A stretch of DNA of 64,000 nucleotides, from positions 9,134 through 73,133 of the forward strand of contig JAUQPH010000003.1 of NCBI GenBank assembly GCA_030550455.1, written 5' to 3'. Position numbers and translations under genes: made by a program. The stretch is from Thermoproteota archaeon (GTDB taxonomy: Archaea > Thermoproteota > Thermoprotei_A > Sulfolobales > NBVN01). Shown here piece after piece: positions 17,525 to 26,271 of this stretch (position 1 is its first letter; every line of letters begins with the position of its first letter). The notes under the pieces were generated by a model that was given only the letters and a program-made list of their open reading frames with translations, was not told the origin of the DNA and searched no databases.

Positions 17525-18745
17525 TTGCCGTTAGATTTCGAGTTTACTAAAGAGCAGGAAGACATCAGGTTGACAGTACGAGAGTTCGCTGAGAAGTACA
17601 TTGCCCCAAAAGCTGTTGAGTTTGAGGAAAAGCAGGAAGTACCGAAAGAAATCACTAGAGAGATGGCAAGACTCGGTTTGTTTGGAATTCTCTTTCCAGA
17701 AAAGTACGACGGACTCGGGCTAGACCCGATTACAGCAGGTATAGTTTTAGAGGAGATAGTTAGAGCTGACATAACGTTCTCGCTAGCTGTGGCTTACTTA
17801 GTTCACACGTCTTGGGGTTATGTCGCATATAAGTATGGTAGTGATGAGTTTAGAGAGGACATCATAAGAAAGGCGGCTAAAGGCGATATATGGGTCGGTA
17901 TAGCCACTACGGAACCTGGAGCAGGATCCGACCTAGTGGGAATAACTACTACAGCGAAAAAAGATGTAGACGGGTATCTGATCTTCGGTGAGAAGGCTTA
18001 CATTTCTGGAGTTAGAGAAGCTAGGGAAAAGGGAGCTTGGTTCGAGCTGGGTGGTGGACATGTTACACTAGCATATACGGATAAGACTAAGCAACACAAA
18101 GGTATGAGCTTGTTTTTCGTACCGCTAACCGACCCCAACATAACGATTAGGTTAGAGAAAGAGTTCGGGAGAAAGGGTTGGTCGTTCGGTAGCTTCGTAC
18201 TTAACAACGTTAAGGTACCTGAAACCTATAGAATAGGTGAAGAAGGTAGGGGCTTCTACATAGCTATGGAAGGGTTCGACCACGCTAGAGCCTATATTGC
18301 GCTAGCGTGCGCTGTAGGAGGTAAGAGAGCTATAGAGCTAGCAGCTGAATACGCTAAACAGAGAAGAGCTTTCGGAGAACCTGTGGCCACATTCCAAGGC
18401 GTACAGTTCCAGCTAGCCGACAACTGGGCTAGACTAGAAGCAGCTCACGCTCTAGCGTATAAAGCTCTATGGGCTCTAAAAATGGAGCAAGAGGGTAAAA
18501 TAGGTAGGTTCGAGGTCACAAAGATAGCTGCTTCAGCGAAACTCTTCGCCGTACAGGCAGCTAAAGCAGCTATAGACGACGCTCTCAGATGGTTTGGTGC
18601 TTACGGCTACACCGAGGAGAACCTCGTGGCACTAGCTCTTAAAGCCGTTAAGAGCTACGACTGGGCTGAAGGCTCTCTCGACATTATGAGGTTGATAGTA
18701 GCTCGCGAGGTACTAGGAAAAGAGTACATAGTTAGGAGAAGGTAG
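17525..18745 (+). CDS. Acyl-CoA dehydrogenase
   Basis: FAD-dependent first step of beta-oxidation, passing electrons to ETF. Family signatures are IATTEPGAGSD (FAD contacts), YAKQRRAFG and a C-terminal WFGAYGYTEE. The catalytic glutamate is probably that of WAEGSLDIMRL, matching the YEGTSEI position in the bacterial enzymes. Length 406 residues, normal. The start is a TTG at 17525 preceded by GGTGTAG. The etfB reading frame begins right after the stop, so electron donor and acceptor are co-transcribed. Confidence 0.93.
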   Translation: MPLDFEFTKEQEDIRLTVREFAEKYIAPKAVEFEEKQEVPKEITREMARLGLFGILFPEKYDGLGLDPITAGIVLEEIVRADITFSLAVAYLVHTSWGYVAYKYGSDEFREDIIRKAAKGDIWVGIATTEPGAGSDLVGITTTAKKDVDGYLIFGEKAYISGVREAREKGAWFELGGGHVTLAYTDKTKQHKGMSLFFVPLTDPNITIRLEKEFGRKGWSFGSFVLNNVKVPETYRIGEEGRGFYIAMEGFDHARAYIALACAVGGKRAIELAAEYAKQRRAFGEPVATFQGVQFQLADNWARLEAAHALAYKALWALKMEQEGKIGRFEVTKIAASAKLFAVQAAKAAIDDALRWFGAYGYTEENLVALALKAVKSYDWAEGSLDIMRLIVAREVLGKEYIVRRR

Positions 18746-18786
18746 TACATCTTAAAGCCATCAGTACTTCGGGTGGTACTATACCG

Positions 18787-19596
18787 CTGAACTTAGTTGT
18801 CCTGGTTAAGCCAGTAGTAGACCCGAAAGCAGTAGTAAGGTTCAGACCAGATGGAACGATAGATAGATCTGCAGCAAAGCTAGTGGTTAACCCATACGAT
18901 AAGTACGCAATTGAGGCATCAGTCCAGCTTAAAGAAAAGTTTGGTGGGAAAGCTGTAGGCATAGCCATGGCACCCCCGCATGCAGCTGACGCTCTAAGAG
19001 AGGTGCTAGCTATGGGTGTTGATGAAATGGTTCTTCTTAGCGACCCCAAGTTAGCGGGATCCGATACTCTAGCTACTTCGTATGCTCTCTCAGTAGCTAT
19101 CAAGAAAGTTGAGCAGAGGCTAGGGTCGGTAGACCTTGTTCTCTGCGGTATAGAGTCCTCAGATAGCAATACAGGGCACATAGGACCTGAAGTAGGTGAG
19201 TGGCTCGGAGTACCTAGTGTATCGTATGTCGACAGAATATTGGAGATCAAAGATGGTTACGCTGTAGTCAAGAGACTGATCGAGGGAGGGTATGCCGTCA
19301 TGAAGGTGAAGCTCCCTGCGGTCTTTAGTATCGCTGGTACTAGCTACCAGCCCAGAATTCCATCACTAAGAGATGTGCTAGCCGCTAGGAGAAAGCAGAT
19401 AGATGTGTGGAACGCAGATGGAGTAGGTCTAGACCCGTCTCTAGTGGGTTTAGTGGGGTCGCCAACAAGAGTTGTGAAGATGTGGCGGATAGAGATCAGG
19501 AGGAAAGGTAAAATATTTACTGACTCGGACGTTGACGTAGCTATTGAGAAGCTCCTTAACGAGTTAAAGAAAGACGGAGTTCCGCTAGGGGTGTAG
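18787..19596 (+). CDS. etfB: Electron transfer flavoprotein beta subunit, probable CTG start
   Basis: The small ETF subunit, which accepts electrons from acyl-CoA dehydrogenase. The ORF track opens at a GTG at 18883, but that would delete the conserved first strand. Upstream in the same frame the sequence reads LNLVVLVKPVVDPKAVVRF, the normal EtfB N terminus (compare M-K-I-V-V-L-V-K-x-V-x-D). No ATG, GTG or TTG precedes it before the in-frame stop at about 18753, so a CTG at 18787 is the likely start, with GGGTGGT 9-10 nt upstream. That gives about 269 residues. VNPYDKYAIEASVQLKE and DTLATSYALSVAI are family signatures. An ATA at 18781 is a weaker alternative. Confidence 0.85.
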   Translation: MNLVVLVKPVVDPKAVVRFRPDGTIDRSAAKLVVNPYDKYAIEASVQLKEKFGGKAVGIAMAPPHAADALREVLAMGVDEMVLLSDPKLAGSDTLATSYALSVAIKKVEQRLGSVDLVLCGIESSDSNTGHIGPEVGEWLGVPSVSYVDRILEIKDGYAVVKRLIEGGYAVMKVKLPAVFSIAGTSYQPRIPSLRDVLAARRKQIDVWNADGVGLDPSLVGLVGSPTRVVKMWRIEIRRKGKIFTDSDVDVAIEKLLNELKKDGVPLGV

Positions 19597-19600
19597 TAAA

Positions 19601-20614
19601 ATGTCGAATAAGATACTTGTCTACATAGAGACCTTAGAGGGGCTACCTGCGGAACACTCCCTAGAACTTCTAGGCAAGGCTGGAGATCTCGCCAAAAAAG
19701 CTGGACTTGATGTTGGTGCGATACTGGTAGGGTACGAGGTTAAGAGCATCGCTCAGGAGTTGATCTACCGAGGCGCTAGTGAAGTACACGTAGTTGACGA
19801 CCCGAGACTAGGCTCTTACAATCTGTTGCCGTATACTAGTGCCGTAGTAGATGTGATCAAGAAGACAGAGCCCGAAATCGTGTTGTTCTCAGCTACCGTG
19901 ATTGGGCGCGAGCTAGCTCCCAGGGTTGCCGCAAGACTTAAAACTGGGATTACTGCTGACTGTACTGACGTAGATATAGGTGACTGGGTAGACCCTGGAA
20001 CAGGTAGGAAGTACGAGAAAATACTGTATCAAATAAGACCTACGTTCGGTGGTGAAATTATGGCAGCTATAGTTACGCCTCAACGTAGACCTCAAATGGC
20101 AACTGTCCGCCCAGGCTTATTCCCGATCCCCCCAAGGGACGAATCAAGAACTGGAAAAGTCGTTGAGTGGAGCGTGAATATACCGGAAAGTGAGCAAAGT
20201 TTAGTTGAAGTAATCGAAGTTAAGAGAGAAAAGAGAAAAGTGGATCTCAAGTCCGCTAGAGTAATAGTATCTGGAGGTAGAGGTTGTGGTGCTAAAGGCT
20301 TCGAGCTCTTAAGAGAGCTGGCTAGCGTTCTAAACGGAGAAATTGGAGCATCTAGAGCGGCAGTAGACGCTGGCTGGATACCGTATGACCACCAGATCGG
20401 CTTAACGGGTCAGACAGTTAAACCAGACGTTTATATAGCTGTCGGGATCTCTGGTGCCGTACAACACGTTGTCGGAATGAAGGACTCGAAGATAGTGATA
20501 GCCATTAATAAGGACCCAGAAGCACCGATATTTAGAATAGCTGACTACGGGATAGTGGGAGACCTCTTCGTAGTGGTACCTAAGCTAACCGAGAGACTGA
20601 AGAAGAAGTCCTGA
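19601..20614 (+). CDS. etfA: Electron transfer flavoprotein alpha subunit
   Basis: Carries the FAD of the ETF heterodimer. The C-terminal FAD domain has the glycine-rich SGGRGCGAKGFELL, the string IGLTGQTVKPDVYIAVGISGAVQHVVGM, and INKDPEAPIF, all diagnostic. The 337 residues are typical. It begins 4 nt after etfB with ATG. The membrane partner (ETF:quinone oxidoreductase or FixC/FixX) is not present in the window, so where the electrons go next is open. Confidence 0.95.
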   Translation: MSNKILVYIETLEGLPAEHSLELLGKAGDLAKKAGLDVGAILVGYEVKSIAQELIYRGASEVHVVDDPRLGSYNLLPYTSAVVDVIKKTEPEIVLFSATVIGRELAPRVAARLKTGITADCTDVDIGDWVDPGTGRKYEKILYQIRPTFGGEIMAAIVTPQRRPQMATVRPGLFPIPPRDESRTGKVVEWSVNIPESEQSLVEVIEVKREKRKVDLKSARVIVSGGRGCGAKGFELLRELASVLNGEIGASRAAVDAGWIPYDHQIGLTGQTVKPDVYIAVGISGAVQHVVGMKDSKIVIAINKDPEAPIFRIADYGIVGDLFVVVPKLTERLKKKS

Positions 20615-20784
20615 CAGTATTCGACTAAAGCAAGTAAATCGCCGCTATTTAAATCACTCTAGCCTATTTTGATATTACTATATAAAGCTAGCCGTAGTAA
20701 CTGCTACCCGTAGGTAGTTAGTGAAGAAATATTTAATCTAATGGAATTAACCCTAATGTTTTATGCGACATTCACAACTGATAG

Positions 20785-20825
20785 CAGTGGCTGCCCGTGC
20801 CCAAGAAAACTAAAACAACCTACGA
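20785..20825 (+). repeat. Fragment of the IS200/IS605-like 3' hairpin
   Basis: The string CCCGTGCCCAAGAAAACTAAAACAACC matches the left arm and A-rich loop of the hairpin at 24.98 kb (CCCGTGTCCGGAAAAACC, CTAAAACAACC). The closing arm is missing. It lies in the leader region of the second AOR gene and may be an old footprint. Confidence 0.35.
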
Positions 20826-20872
20826 ACAGTCTACGAAGCGTCGAACTATTATTTTGGTTTTCGGATATTCTT

Positions 20873-20881
20873 AGGAGTGAT
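20873..20881 (+). promoter_or_regulatory. Ribosome-binding site deciding the second AOR start
   Basis: AGGAGTGAT lies 4 nt before the ATG at 20886. It overlaps the upstream GTG used by the ORF track, so the ATG is preferred. Confidence 0.55.
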
Positions 20882-20885
20882 AAGT

Positions 20886-22736
20886 ATGGGCGGCTTTATC
20901 GGCAGGATCTTAGATATAGACTTGACTAGTAGGACCTACAAAATACATTCAACTAAAGAAGAGTGGGTCAAGCTGTACTCGATGATGGGTTATGCTATCC
21001 GACTTCTCTACGAAGAGGTTAGGCGTAAGGGTATGATAGATCCACTAGGAAGTGAAAACACCCTAATCATAGTTGCTGGTCCACTAGTTGGAACTTACTT
21101 ATCTGGCTCTAAGACGGCTTTCGTAAGCATCTCTCCTCTCACGGGTTACTTAGGGAAGAGCATGATGGCGGGCTCATTCGGCACAATGATCAAGAGGTCC
21201 GGTTTTGACGGTATAGTGCTACGTGGGGTTTCTACGACGCCAGTGTATATCTCGATAGTAAATGGAGCAGTCGAGATTAGGTCTGCTGACCACCTTTGGG
21301 GAAAGAAGACATCGGAAACCTTTAAGGTTATTGAAGAAGAAATTGGAGTTAAAAACCTGAAGATAGCGGCTATCGGCCCAGCTGGTGAGAAGCTTTGTCG
21401 GTTTGCTTGTATCGTCTCTAACGAGTATAGAGTGGCCGGGCGGACCGGTATTGGGGCCGTCATGGGCTCTAAGAAAGTGAAGGCTATAGCGGTCTACGGT
21501 GAGTCTACTATCGAAGTCGCTGACAAAAGGTCTCTATCCGATCTCGTTAGGAAACACGGAGAGGCCTGCCTCAAGTCCCCGAGAGCTAATGCCCTTAAGT
21601 CTTATGGTACTGCTGGAGGTTTAGTTACCTACGTTTTAGACGGCAATGTCCCTATAAAGAATTGGTCTAGGGGGGTCTTCGAGGACCAGGACCCTGCTAA
21701 AATTAAAATTACTGGTCAAGTCATGCAACAGATCTATAAGTCTAGAGGAAAGTCTTGCGGTACAGAAGTTCCCTGCGTTATCCAGTGCCACAAAGAGGTT
21801 TACGTAGATGGCACCTGGGTTAAGCACCCTGAGTTCGAGACTCTAGCGCTAATGGGAACCAACCTATTGATCAACGACCCCGGCGCTCTCATAACCATTA
21901 ATAGAGCTTGTGATGAACTAGGTCTAGATACTATATCTACGGGTGCTGTAATAGGTTGGGCTATGGAGTGCTACGAAAGGGGGTACATAAGTAAAAACGA
22001 TGTGGGTTTCGAGCTAAAGTGGGGCGATGTAGATGCTGTACTAAATCTGATCAACATGATCGCCTACAGAGAGGGTATAGGTAGCATTCTAGCCGAAGGT
22101 GTAGCTAGAGCCTGTAAGAATATACACCCGAATACGTGCGACTTCGCACCACATGTTAAAGGTCTTGAAGTGCCGGCTCATCACCCAAGGAGGTACTACA
22201 CCATAGGGCTAGTATACGCAACTTCTAATATTGGGGCAAGCCACCTGCAGGGTATGACGTTTCTTTTAGAGAGAGGTGTTGCACTATTGCCCGAGTATGG
22301 GGTAGAGGAACCCCCGAAGAGCCTTGAAGATAAGGTTAGGTCGGTGATAATCACTCAGAACCTCTGCAACTTCCTAGACTCCGTGGGTATGTGTAAGTTT
22401 CCAGTGTTTGGTGTCATAGACTTCGATCACGTAGCTAAGGTCTACTCCGCCGTAACGGGGTACGCAGTCGACAAGGATGAAGTAATGAAAATAGGGGAGA
22501 GAGTATGGTACTTAGAGAGATTACTAAATCTAAACCTAGGGCTTAAGGTAGTTGAGGACAGGCTACCGAGCAGATTCTCAGAAGAACCACTTAATGAGGG
22601 ACCAGTTAGGGGGTCAGTATGCCCCATAGGTGACATGCTCAAGCTCTTCTATGAGTACAGAAAACTAGATAAGAAAAGCGGATATCCAGAGCCCGCTAAG
22701 CTTAAGGAACTAGAGTTAGATACGGGATTGCAATGA
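20886..22736 (+). CDS. Aldehyde ferredoxin oxidoreductase family protein (second copy, atypical FeS motif)
   Basis: A 616-residue AOR-family protein. Family landmarks include GPLVGTYLSGSKTAFVSISP, YLGKSMMAGSFGTMIKRSGFDG, HLWGKKTSET, and KAIAVYG. The [4Fe-4S] ligands are spaced C-x5-C-x3-C (CGTEVPCVIQC) instead of C-x2-C-x3-C; a distal cysteine is available in SVGMCKFP. It is only distantly similar to the copy at 9.8-11.6 kb, so the substrate probably differs. The start at ATG 20886 is chosen for its ribosome-binding site and for the MGGFIGRILDIDL beginning. It overlaps a MoaD-like gene by 4 nt, and lies downstream of the ETF genes and next to a CoA-transferase, suggesting a role in acyl/aldehyde metabolism. 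Confidence 0.87.
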   Translation: MGGFIGRILDIDLTSRTYKIHSTKEEWVKLYSMMGYAIRLLYEEVRRKGMIDPLGSENTLIIVAGPLVGTYLSGSKTAFVSISPLTGYLGKSMMAGSFGTMIKRSGFDGIVLRGVSTTPVYISIVNGAVEIRSADHLWGKKTSETFKVIEEEIGVKNLKIAAIGPAGEKLCRFACIVSNEYRVAGRTGIGAVMGSKKVKAIAVYGESTIEVADKRSLSDLVRKHGEACLKSPRANALKSYGTAGGLVTYVLDGNVPIKNWSRGVFEDQDPAKIKITGQVMQQIYKSRGKSCGTEVPCVIQCHKEVYVDGTWVKHPEFETLALMGTNLLINDPGALITINRACDELGLDTISTGAVIGWAMECYERGYISKNDVGFELKWGDVDAVLNLINMIAYREGIGSILAEGVARACKNIHPNTCDFAPHVKGLEVPAHHPRRYYTIGLVYATSNIGASHLQGMTFLLERGVALLPEYGVEEPPKSLEDKVRSVIITQNLCNFLDSVGMCKFPVFGVIDFDHVAKVYSAVTGYAVDKDEVMKIGERVWYLERLLNLNLGLKVVEDRLPSRFSEEPLNEGPVRGSVCPIGDMLKLFYEYRKLDKKSGYPEPAKLKELELDTGLQ

Positions 22737-22972
22737 CTGAAAGACATGAAAGATGCGAAATTGAAGTTGTTATATATCCCGAAAATAAGCCACTAAAGGT
22801 AGATATAGACTGCCCATCAATCAGTGTTCGCGAACTCCTTAAGGTTTTAGAGGAGACTGGGATCCCTAGAGATTACTACGCAATAGCGACAGAGGGCAGG
22901 ATCCTCTCCCAAGAGGAAAACGTTCAAGCTGGAGCACGCGTCTTGCTACTACCTCTCGTTATGGGCGGCTAA
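22733..22972 (+). CDS. MoaD/ThiS-like small carrier translationally coupled to AOR
   Basis: A 79-residue beta-grasp protein ending LPLVMGG, with the terminal Gly-Gly needed for activation by an E1-like enzyme. Its ATG overlaps the TGA of the AOR gene (ATGA), so the two are made together. MoaD-type proteins supply the dithiolene sulfur of tungstopterin, which AOR needs; coupling to an AOR gene supports that. It could also act as a ubiquitin-like protein modifier (SAMP). The RVLLLPLVMGG tail is like other archaeal AOR-linked MoaD proteins. A separate, unlinked MoaD-like gene lies at 13.2 kb. Confidence 0.8.
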   Translation: MTERHERCEIEVVIYPENKPLKVDIDCPSISVRELLKVLEETGIPRDYYAIATEGRILSQEENVQAGARVLLLPLVMGG

Positions 22973-22979
22973 AACACGT

Positions 22980-24623
22980 CTACTTCCTCAATGAAGATAA
23001 GATAGTATTTCGAAGCCCGATAGGTTTTTCATTGAATAACTCCTTGCTCATTTCCCTCAAGTTCTTGCTGATCTTGGGCTTAAACTCCATTTTAGAGAGT
23101 ATGTGCTTATCTATGTCTACCCCTGGTGCTACTTCAACGAGTTCTAGACCGCCCTCAGTGAGCCTGAAGACAGCCCTCTCGGTTATAAATAGCACGTTCT
23201 GCCCTCTAGATACTCCATGAGGACCGCTGTAAACTACTTTGTAAACTTTCCCAACAAACTTGATTACGTCACCATCTTTAATTATCTCGAGACCATTACT
23301 TGAGGCTCTCACTTGTCTGTTACCCGCAGTAAATTCTCCAGCGAACAGTAAGTTAGGTGCTCCAAAGGCTATTACAGGAAATCCTCCGGCTCCGGGCATC
23401 CTACCTGGAAGAAAAGCCGGGTTTACGTTCCCTTGAGGGTCCACCTGTAGAAACCCTAGAGATGCTGCGTCGATTATTCCACCCTCATAAAGAGAGAACA
23501 TATCAGCCATAGGTATTAGAGCGAAGAACCCTCTTGAAGCTCCAAAGTCCGGACCGGTTAGGGCTATGCCACCAAATGGTCCCGACTCGACAGTTGTATA
23601 GACGAAGTCCTCGACTTCTTCCTCAGCGAGCACCGAAGCTACTTCGGCAGGAACTCCTATCCCTAAGTTTACGAGAATGGGTCTACCCATGTCCGCTACG
23701 AGCCTTACTAGTTCGATTGCGACTCTTCTGGCGATAATCTTTCTAGTACCCATCGGGAGGACGGATGTTCGTGATACTTCCGCCGGAGGTGTAAGCTCTC
23801 CGGAGAGCGTGGGGTCGTATAGAACCGAGAACGTCTGCCCATGGTACTCCGGGAGCTCTGGAGATACGACTACGTAATTGACTAGAGGTCCGGGAACATG
23901 AACTTCTCTAGGCTTTATAGACCTAAACTTAGTAACCCTCTTTACTTGAGCAACGACGATCCCTCTCTCCGGTGAGGACCTTGCGGCTTGAGCTATGCTT
24001 AAAACGTTAAGAACAGCGCTCTCATGTTCCATCGATAAATTTCCCTCTTCATCAGCTGTTGTTGCACGAATTAAAGCTACGGTTGGCTTTGGACACGAGT
24101 ATAGCAACATTTCTTCGCCGGCTATCGCGACTACTTCGACTTTACATGTACGCCTCCTGGCTGCGAGATCGTTGAGAAACCCTCCTTCAAGCCTCGGATC
24201 AAACATTGTGTTAAGGCCTACCTTTGTAATCAAGCCGGGTCTTCCGGCTGCTACTTCCCTGAACCAGTGAGAAACCACACCAATAGGCCAATTATATCCC
24301 TCTATTAAGTTTTCCTCAACTAGCTTCGAGATATTTGGCACCCATCCATAATACGGAATTAAAACCCCACGCAGAAATCCGTAGTCCATATTTTCAATCA
24401 TCTTTCTTCCTATAGCATCGAGCCCCCTACCCGGAGTGCCAGGACAGGTTTCAGCTATGATGAAGAGATCCCTTGGGTGTCCGGTCTGCTCGTATAACTC
24501 GTATAGCTTAAGCAGTAAGTAAGCTGGAGTAGCGATCATGTTGAACCCTGAAACCGCAACAACAGATCCGTCCCTTATGGCGCTCAGAGCTTCATGCGGA
24601 TCAACTATCTTACGTAACCCCAT
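22980..24623 (-). CDS. Family I CoA-transferase (acyl-CoA:carboxylate type)
   Basis: Both halves (subunits alpha and beta of 3-oxoacid or propionate CoA-transferase) are fused in one chain of about 547 residues. The N-terminal half has the DGSVVAVSGFNM turn and the C-terminal half has VNLGIGVPAEVA and the active-site glutamate in TTVESGPFGG, which forms the acyl-glutamyl thioester. It likely moves CoA between short-chain acids, activating or releasing the product of the adjacent beta-oxidation and AOR enzymes. The ATG at 24623 is preferred over the GTG at 24638 because GGGAG lies 8 nt before it. It is convergent with the AOR-moaD operon, with only 7 nt between the stops. Confidence 0.88.
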   Translation of the reverse strand: MGLRKIVDPHEALSAIRDGSVVAVSGFNMIATPAYLLLKLYELYEQTGHPRDLFIIAETCPGTPGRGLDAIGRKMIENMDYGFLRGVLIPYYGWVPNISKLVEENLIEGYNWPIGVVSHWFREVAAGRPGLITKVGLNTMFDPRLEGGFLNDLAARRRTCKVEVVAIAGEEMLLYSCPKPTVALIRATTADEEGNLSMEHESAVLNVLSIAQAARSSPERGIVVAQVKRVTKFRSIKPREVHVPGPLVNYVVVSPELPEYHGQTFSVLYDPTLSGELTPPAEVSRTSVLPMGTRKIIARRVAIELVRLVADMGRPILVNLGIGVPAEVASVLAEEEVEDFVYTTVESGPFGGIALTGPDFGASRGFFALIPMADMFSLYEGGIIDAASLGFLQVDPQGNVNPAFLPGRMPGAGGFPVIAFGAPNLLFAGEFTAGNRQVRASSNGLEIIKDGDVIKFVGKVYKVVYSGPHGVSRGQNVLFITERAVFRLTEGGLELVEVAPGVDIDKHILSKMEFKPKISKNLREMSKELFNEKPIGLRNTILSSLRK

Positions 24624-24719
24624 CACGGCAACTCCCACTATCGATAGCTATCAGGGAAAAGAAATACCGTTATAATTAAATAGTCTTACGTTTAGTCTTT
24701 CTAAGGTAACTTATAGAAG

Positions 24720-25045
24720 ACTGTCTATAGGTTGTTTAGTTTTGGTTTTCTGGTTATCTGGGTTATTTCCATGGGTTCGACGTAAAGGTATATAAACATC
24801 ATATAAACATCCACATGTTTTAGTGGCTAGGAGCCTGTGAGCTGGTGAGCCGTTGGCGGGAGGACGGAGCTCTGTGAACCACTCTTCACCTATGGCCCTG
24901 GGGAGTGTAGCGACCCCCTGGAGCCGTAGGCGGGGAGAAAGGGGATAACCAGGTGGATGAACCCGTGTCCGGAAAAACCAAAACAGCTAAAACAACCAAA
25001 AACCCTAGCTAACGGACACGGGCAACCACTGTTACGATTGAGTAA
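24720..25045 (+). mobile_element. IS200/IS605-like non-autonomous element
   Basis: The left side has GGTTGTTTAGTTTTGGTTTTC (24730-24750); the right side has AAACCAAAACAGCTAAAACAACC (about 24977-24999), which is nearly its reverse complement. Between them are TATATAAACATC boxes and a tnpB-3'-end-like tract (GGCCCTGGGGAGTGTAGCGACCCCCTGGAGCCG). The right end is a hairpin with arms CCCGTGTCCG and CGGACACGGG followed by CAACCACT. The 67-aa minus ORF here is a shadow. The order and hairpin match the relics at 1.7, 13.7 and 42.4 kb. It sits upstream of the ThiR-type gene. Confidence 0.6.
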
Positions 25046-25164
25046 GACTAGCTTATTCTGTCTTGCGCTGTCGCTAAATATAACGTGGACCACTGATTTA
25101 GCTAATTTAATTTCTTTACCTTACTTTTAATCTTTCTGTAAGGAGTATTGTTTCGGGCATAGAG

Positions 25165-26073
25165 TTGTTGCCACACGAGCTAGTTAGTGAACTAGTTGTT
25201 CCAGTGTTTAGAGGGGTTTTGGCTCATAAGCTTAGTGAGAGAGGTATGAGCCAAGTAAGGATTTCCAGGTTGTTAGGTATTTCGCAGCCTATGGTTAGTA
25301 GGTATTTAAGCGTCCCCCTATCTGAGCTAATTGAGGAACTACGTGGGCTGGGCTTGGATGTAGACGATGTCGCCAGAATCACCGATACCTTAGTAGAGAG
25401 ATTAGCTAACAGCAACTACCTCGAGTATCTAAAGCTATTAGGTAGCTACATTAATTCGGTCTTAAAGAAAGGTCTTCTCTGTCGTCTCCACAGAAAGACA
25501 GCTACAGCTATTCCTTTAGATTGCGATGTATGCTCCACTCTCTTTGGCGAAATAGCAGACCCCTACGTCGAGGAAGTTAAAACTGCTTACGAGATCTTAA
25601 GTCTTCATCCAAGAGGCCACGAACTTGTCCCAGAGGTAGGAATGAACATAGCCTCGGCTCCACCAGAAGCAGTCGATTTTAGAGATGTTGTTGGATTTTC
25701 GGGTAGGATAGTTAGAGTATACAACAAGGTTGTTGCCGCAGGTGAACCAACCAGAGGAGGTAGTAGGCATACAGCTAGTGTGCTACTTAACGTAATGAAG
25801 AAGTTTTCAAGCATCAAGTCTGTCATAGTGATAAAGCATAGCAATGAGTGTATTCAAAAAATGATTGAGGAAGGATATAACGTAGTTAGGGTCGGTCCTC
25901 ACACCTCCGAGCGAGAGCTTTTTACTGAACTCGAAAAAACTGTGAAGACCTTGGATAGGGCTCCTGACGCCATAGTTGATGTAGGTGGTATGGGGATCGA
26001 GCCGGTAATATACGTCTTCGCCTCTAGCGCAATTAAGGCCGTGAAAAAGGCATTGATATGCGTCGAGAATTAG
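25165..26073 (+). CDS. thiR: ThiR-type regulator: HTH plus ThiN domain
   Basis: A transcriptional regulator of thiamine genes of the archaeal HTH-ThiN type. The helix-turn-helix spans about residues 24-52 (MSQVRISRLLGISQPMVSRYL). A linker contains C-x2-H ... C-x2-C (CRLHRK ... CDVC), a possible metal site. From about residue 130 the ThiN domain begins, with EVGMNIASAPPEA and VVGFSGRIVRV; ThiN normally binds thiamine phosphate. Length 302 residues; TTG start. The thiazole gene thi4 is 10 kb away in the window, a possible target. The identity as a thiamine sensor rests on domain recognition only. Confidence 0.82.
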   Translation: MLPHELVSELVVPVFRGVLAHKLSERGMSQVRISRLLGISQPMVSRYLSVPLSELIEELRGLGLDVDDVARITDTLVERLANSNYLEYLKLLGSYINSVLKKGLLCRLHRKTATAIPLDCDVCSTLFGEIADPYVEEVKTAYEILSLHPRGHELVPEVGMNIASAPPEAVDFRDVVGFSGRIVRVYNKVVAAGEPTRGGSRHTASVLLNVMKKFSSIKSVIVIKHSNECIQKMIEEGYNVVRVGPHTSERELFTELEKTVKTLDRAPDAIVDVGGMGIEPVIYVFASSAIKAVKKALICVEN

Positions 26074-26180
26074 TCGACAGCTTCGCACTACTGAACTTAG
26101 TCTCACTTAGTGCGATGGTTCGACACGGTAAATAGTTTCATTCTATAGATCGACTCACACTGGTAATAAGTTACATACTT

Positions 26181-26200
26181 AACACACTTATAAGTGTGTT
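26181..26200. promoter_or_regulatory. 20-bp perfect palindrome containing a TATA-like core
   Basis: AACACACTTATAAGTGTGTT is its own reverse complement. It lies 72 nt before the decarboxylase start and 108 nt after the ThiR-type stop. A perfect palindrome centred on CTTATAAG is a good candidate for a dimeric regulator site placed on a promoter. Alternatively it could be a terminator stem. Confidence 0.5.
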
Positions 26201-26271
26201 GAGTAGGTATGGTTAAAGAGCCTGTTTTAGTGCCCCTATTAGGTTTCCTACTATAAACTAAGTGATGCCGT

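Noticed and set aside
18883-18885. GTG at 18883 as the etfB start
   Set aside because: It would delete the conserved N-terminal strand of EtfB, which is encoded in frame just upstream.
24720-25045. Thiamine or other riboswitch upstream of the ThiR-type gene
   Set aside because: The hairpin is the repeated IS-like end found at several unrelated loci, so it is not specific to this gene.
24890-25093. 67-aa minus-strand ORF
   Set aside because: It lies inside the IS200/IS605-like element and is antisense to its hairpin.
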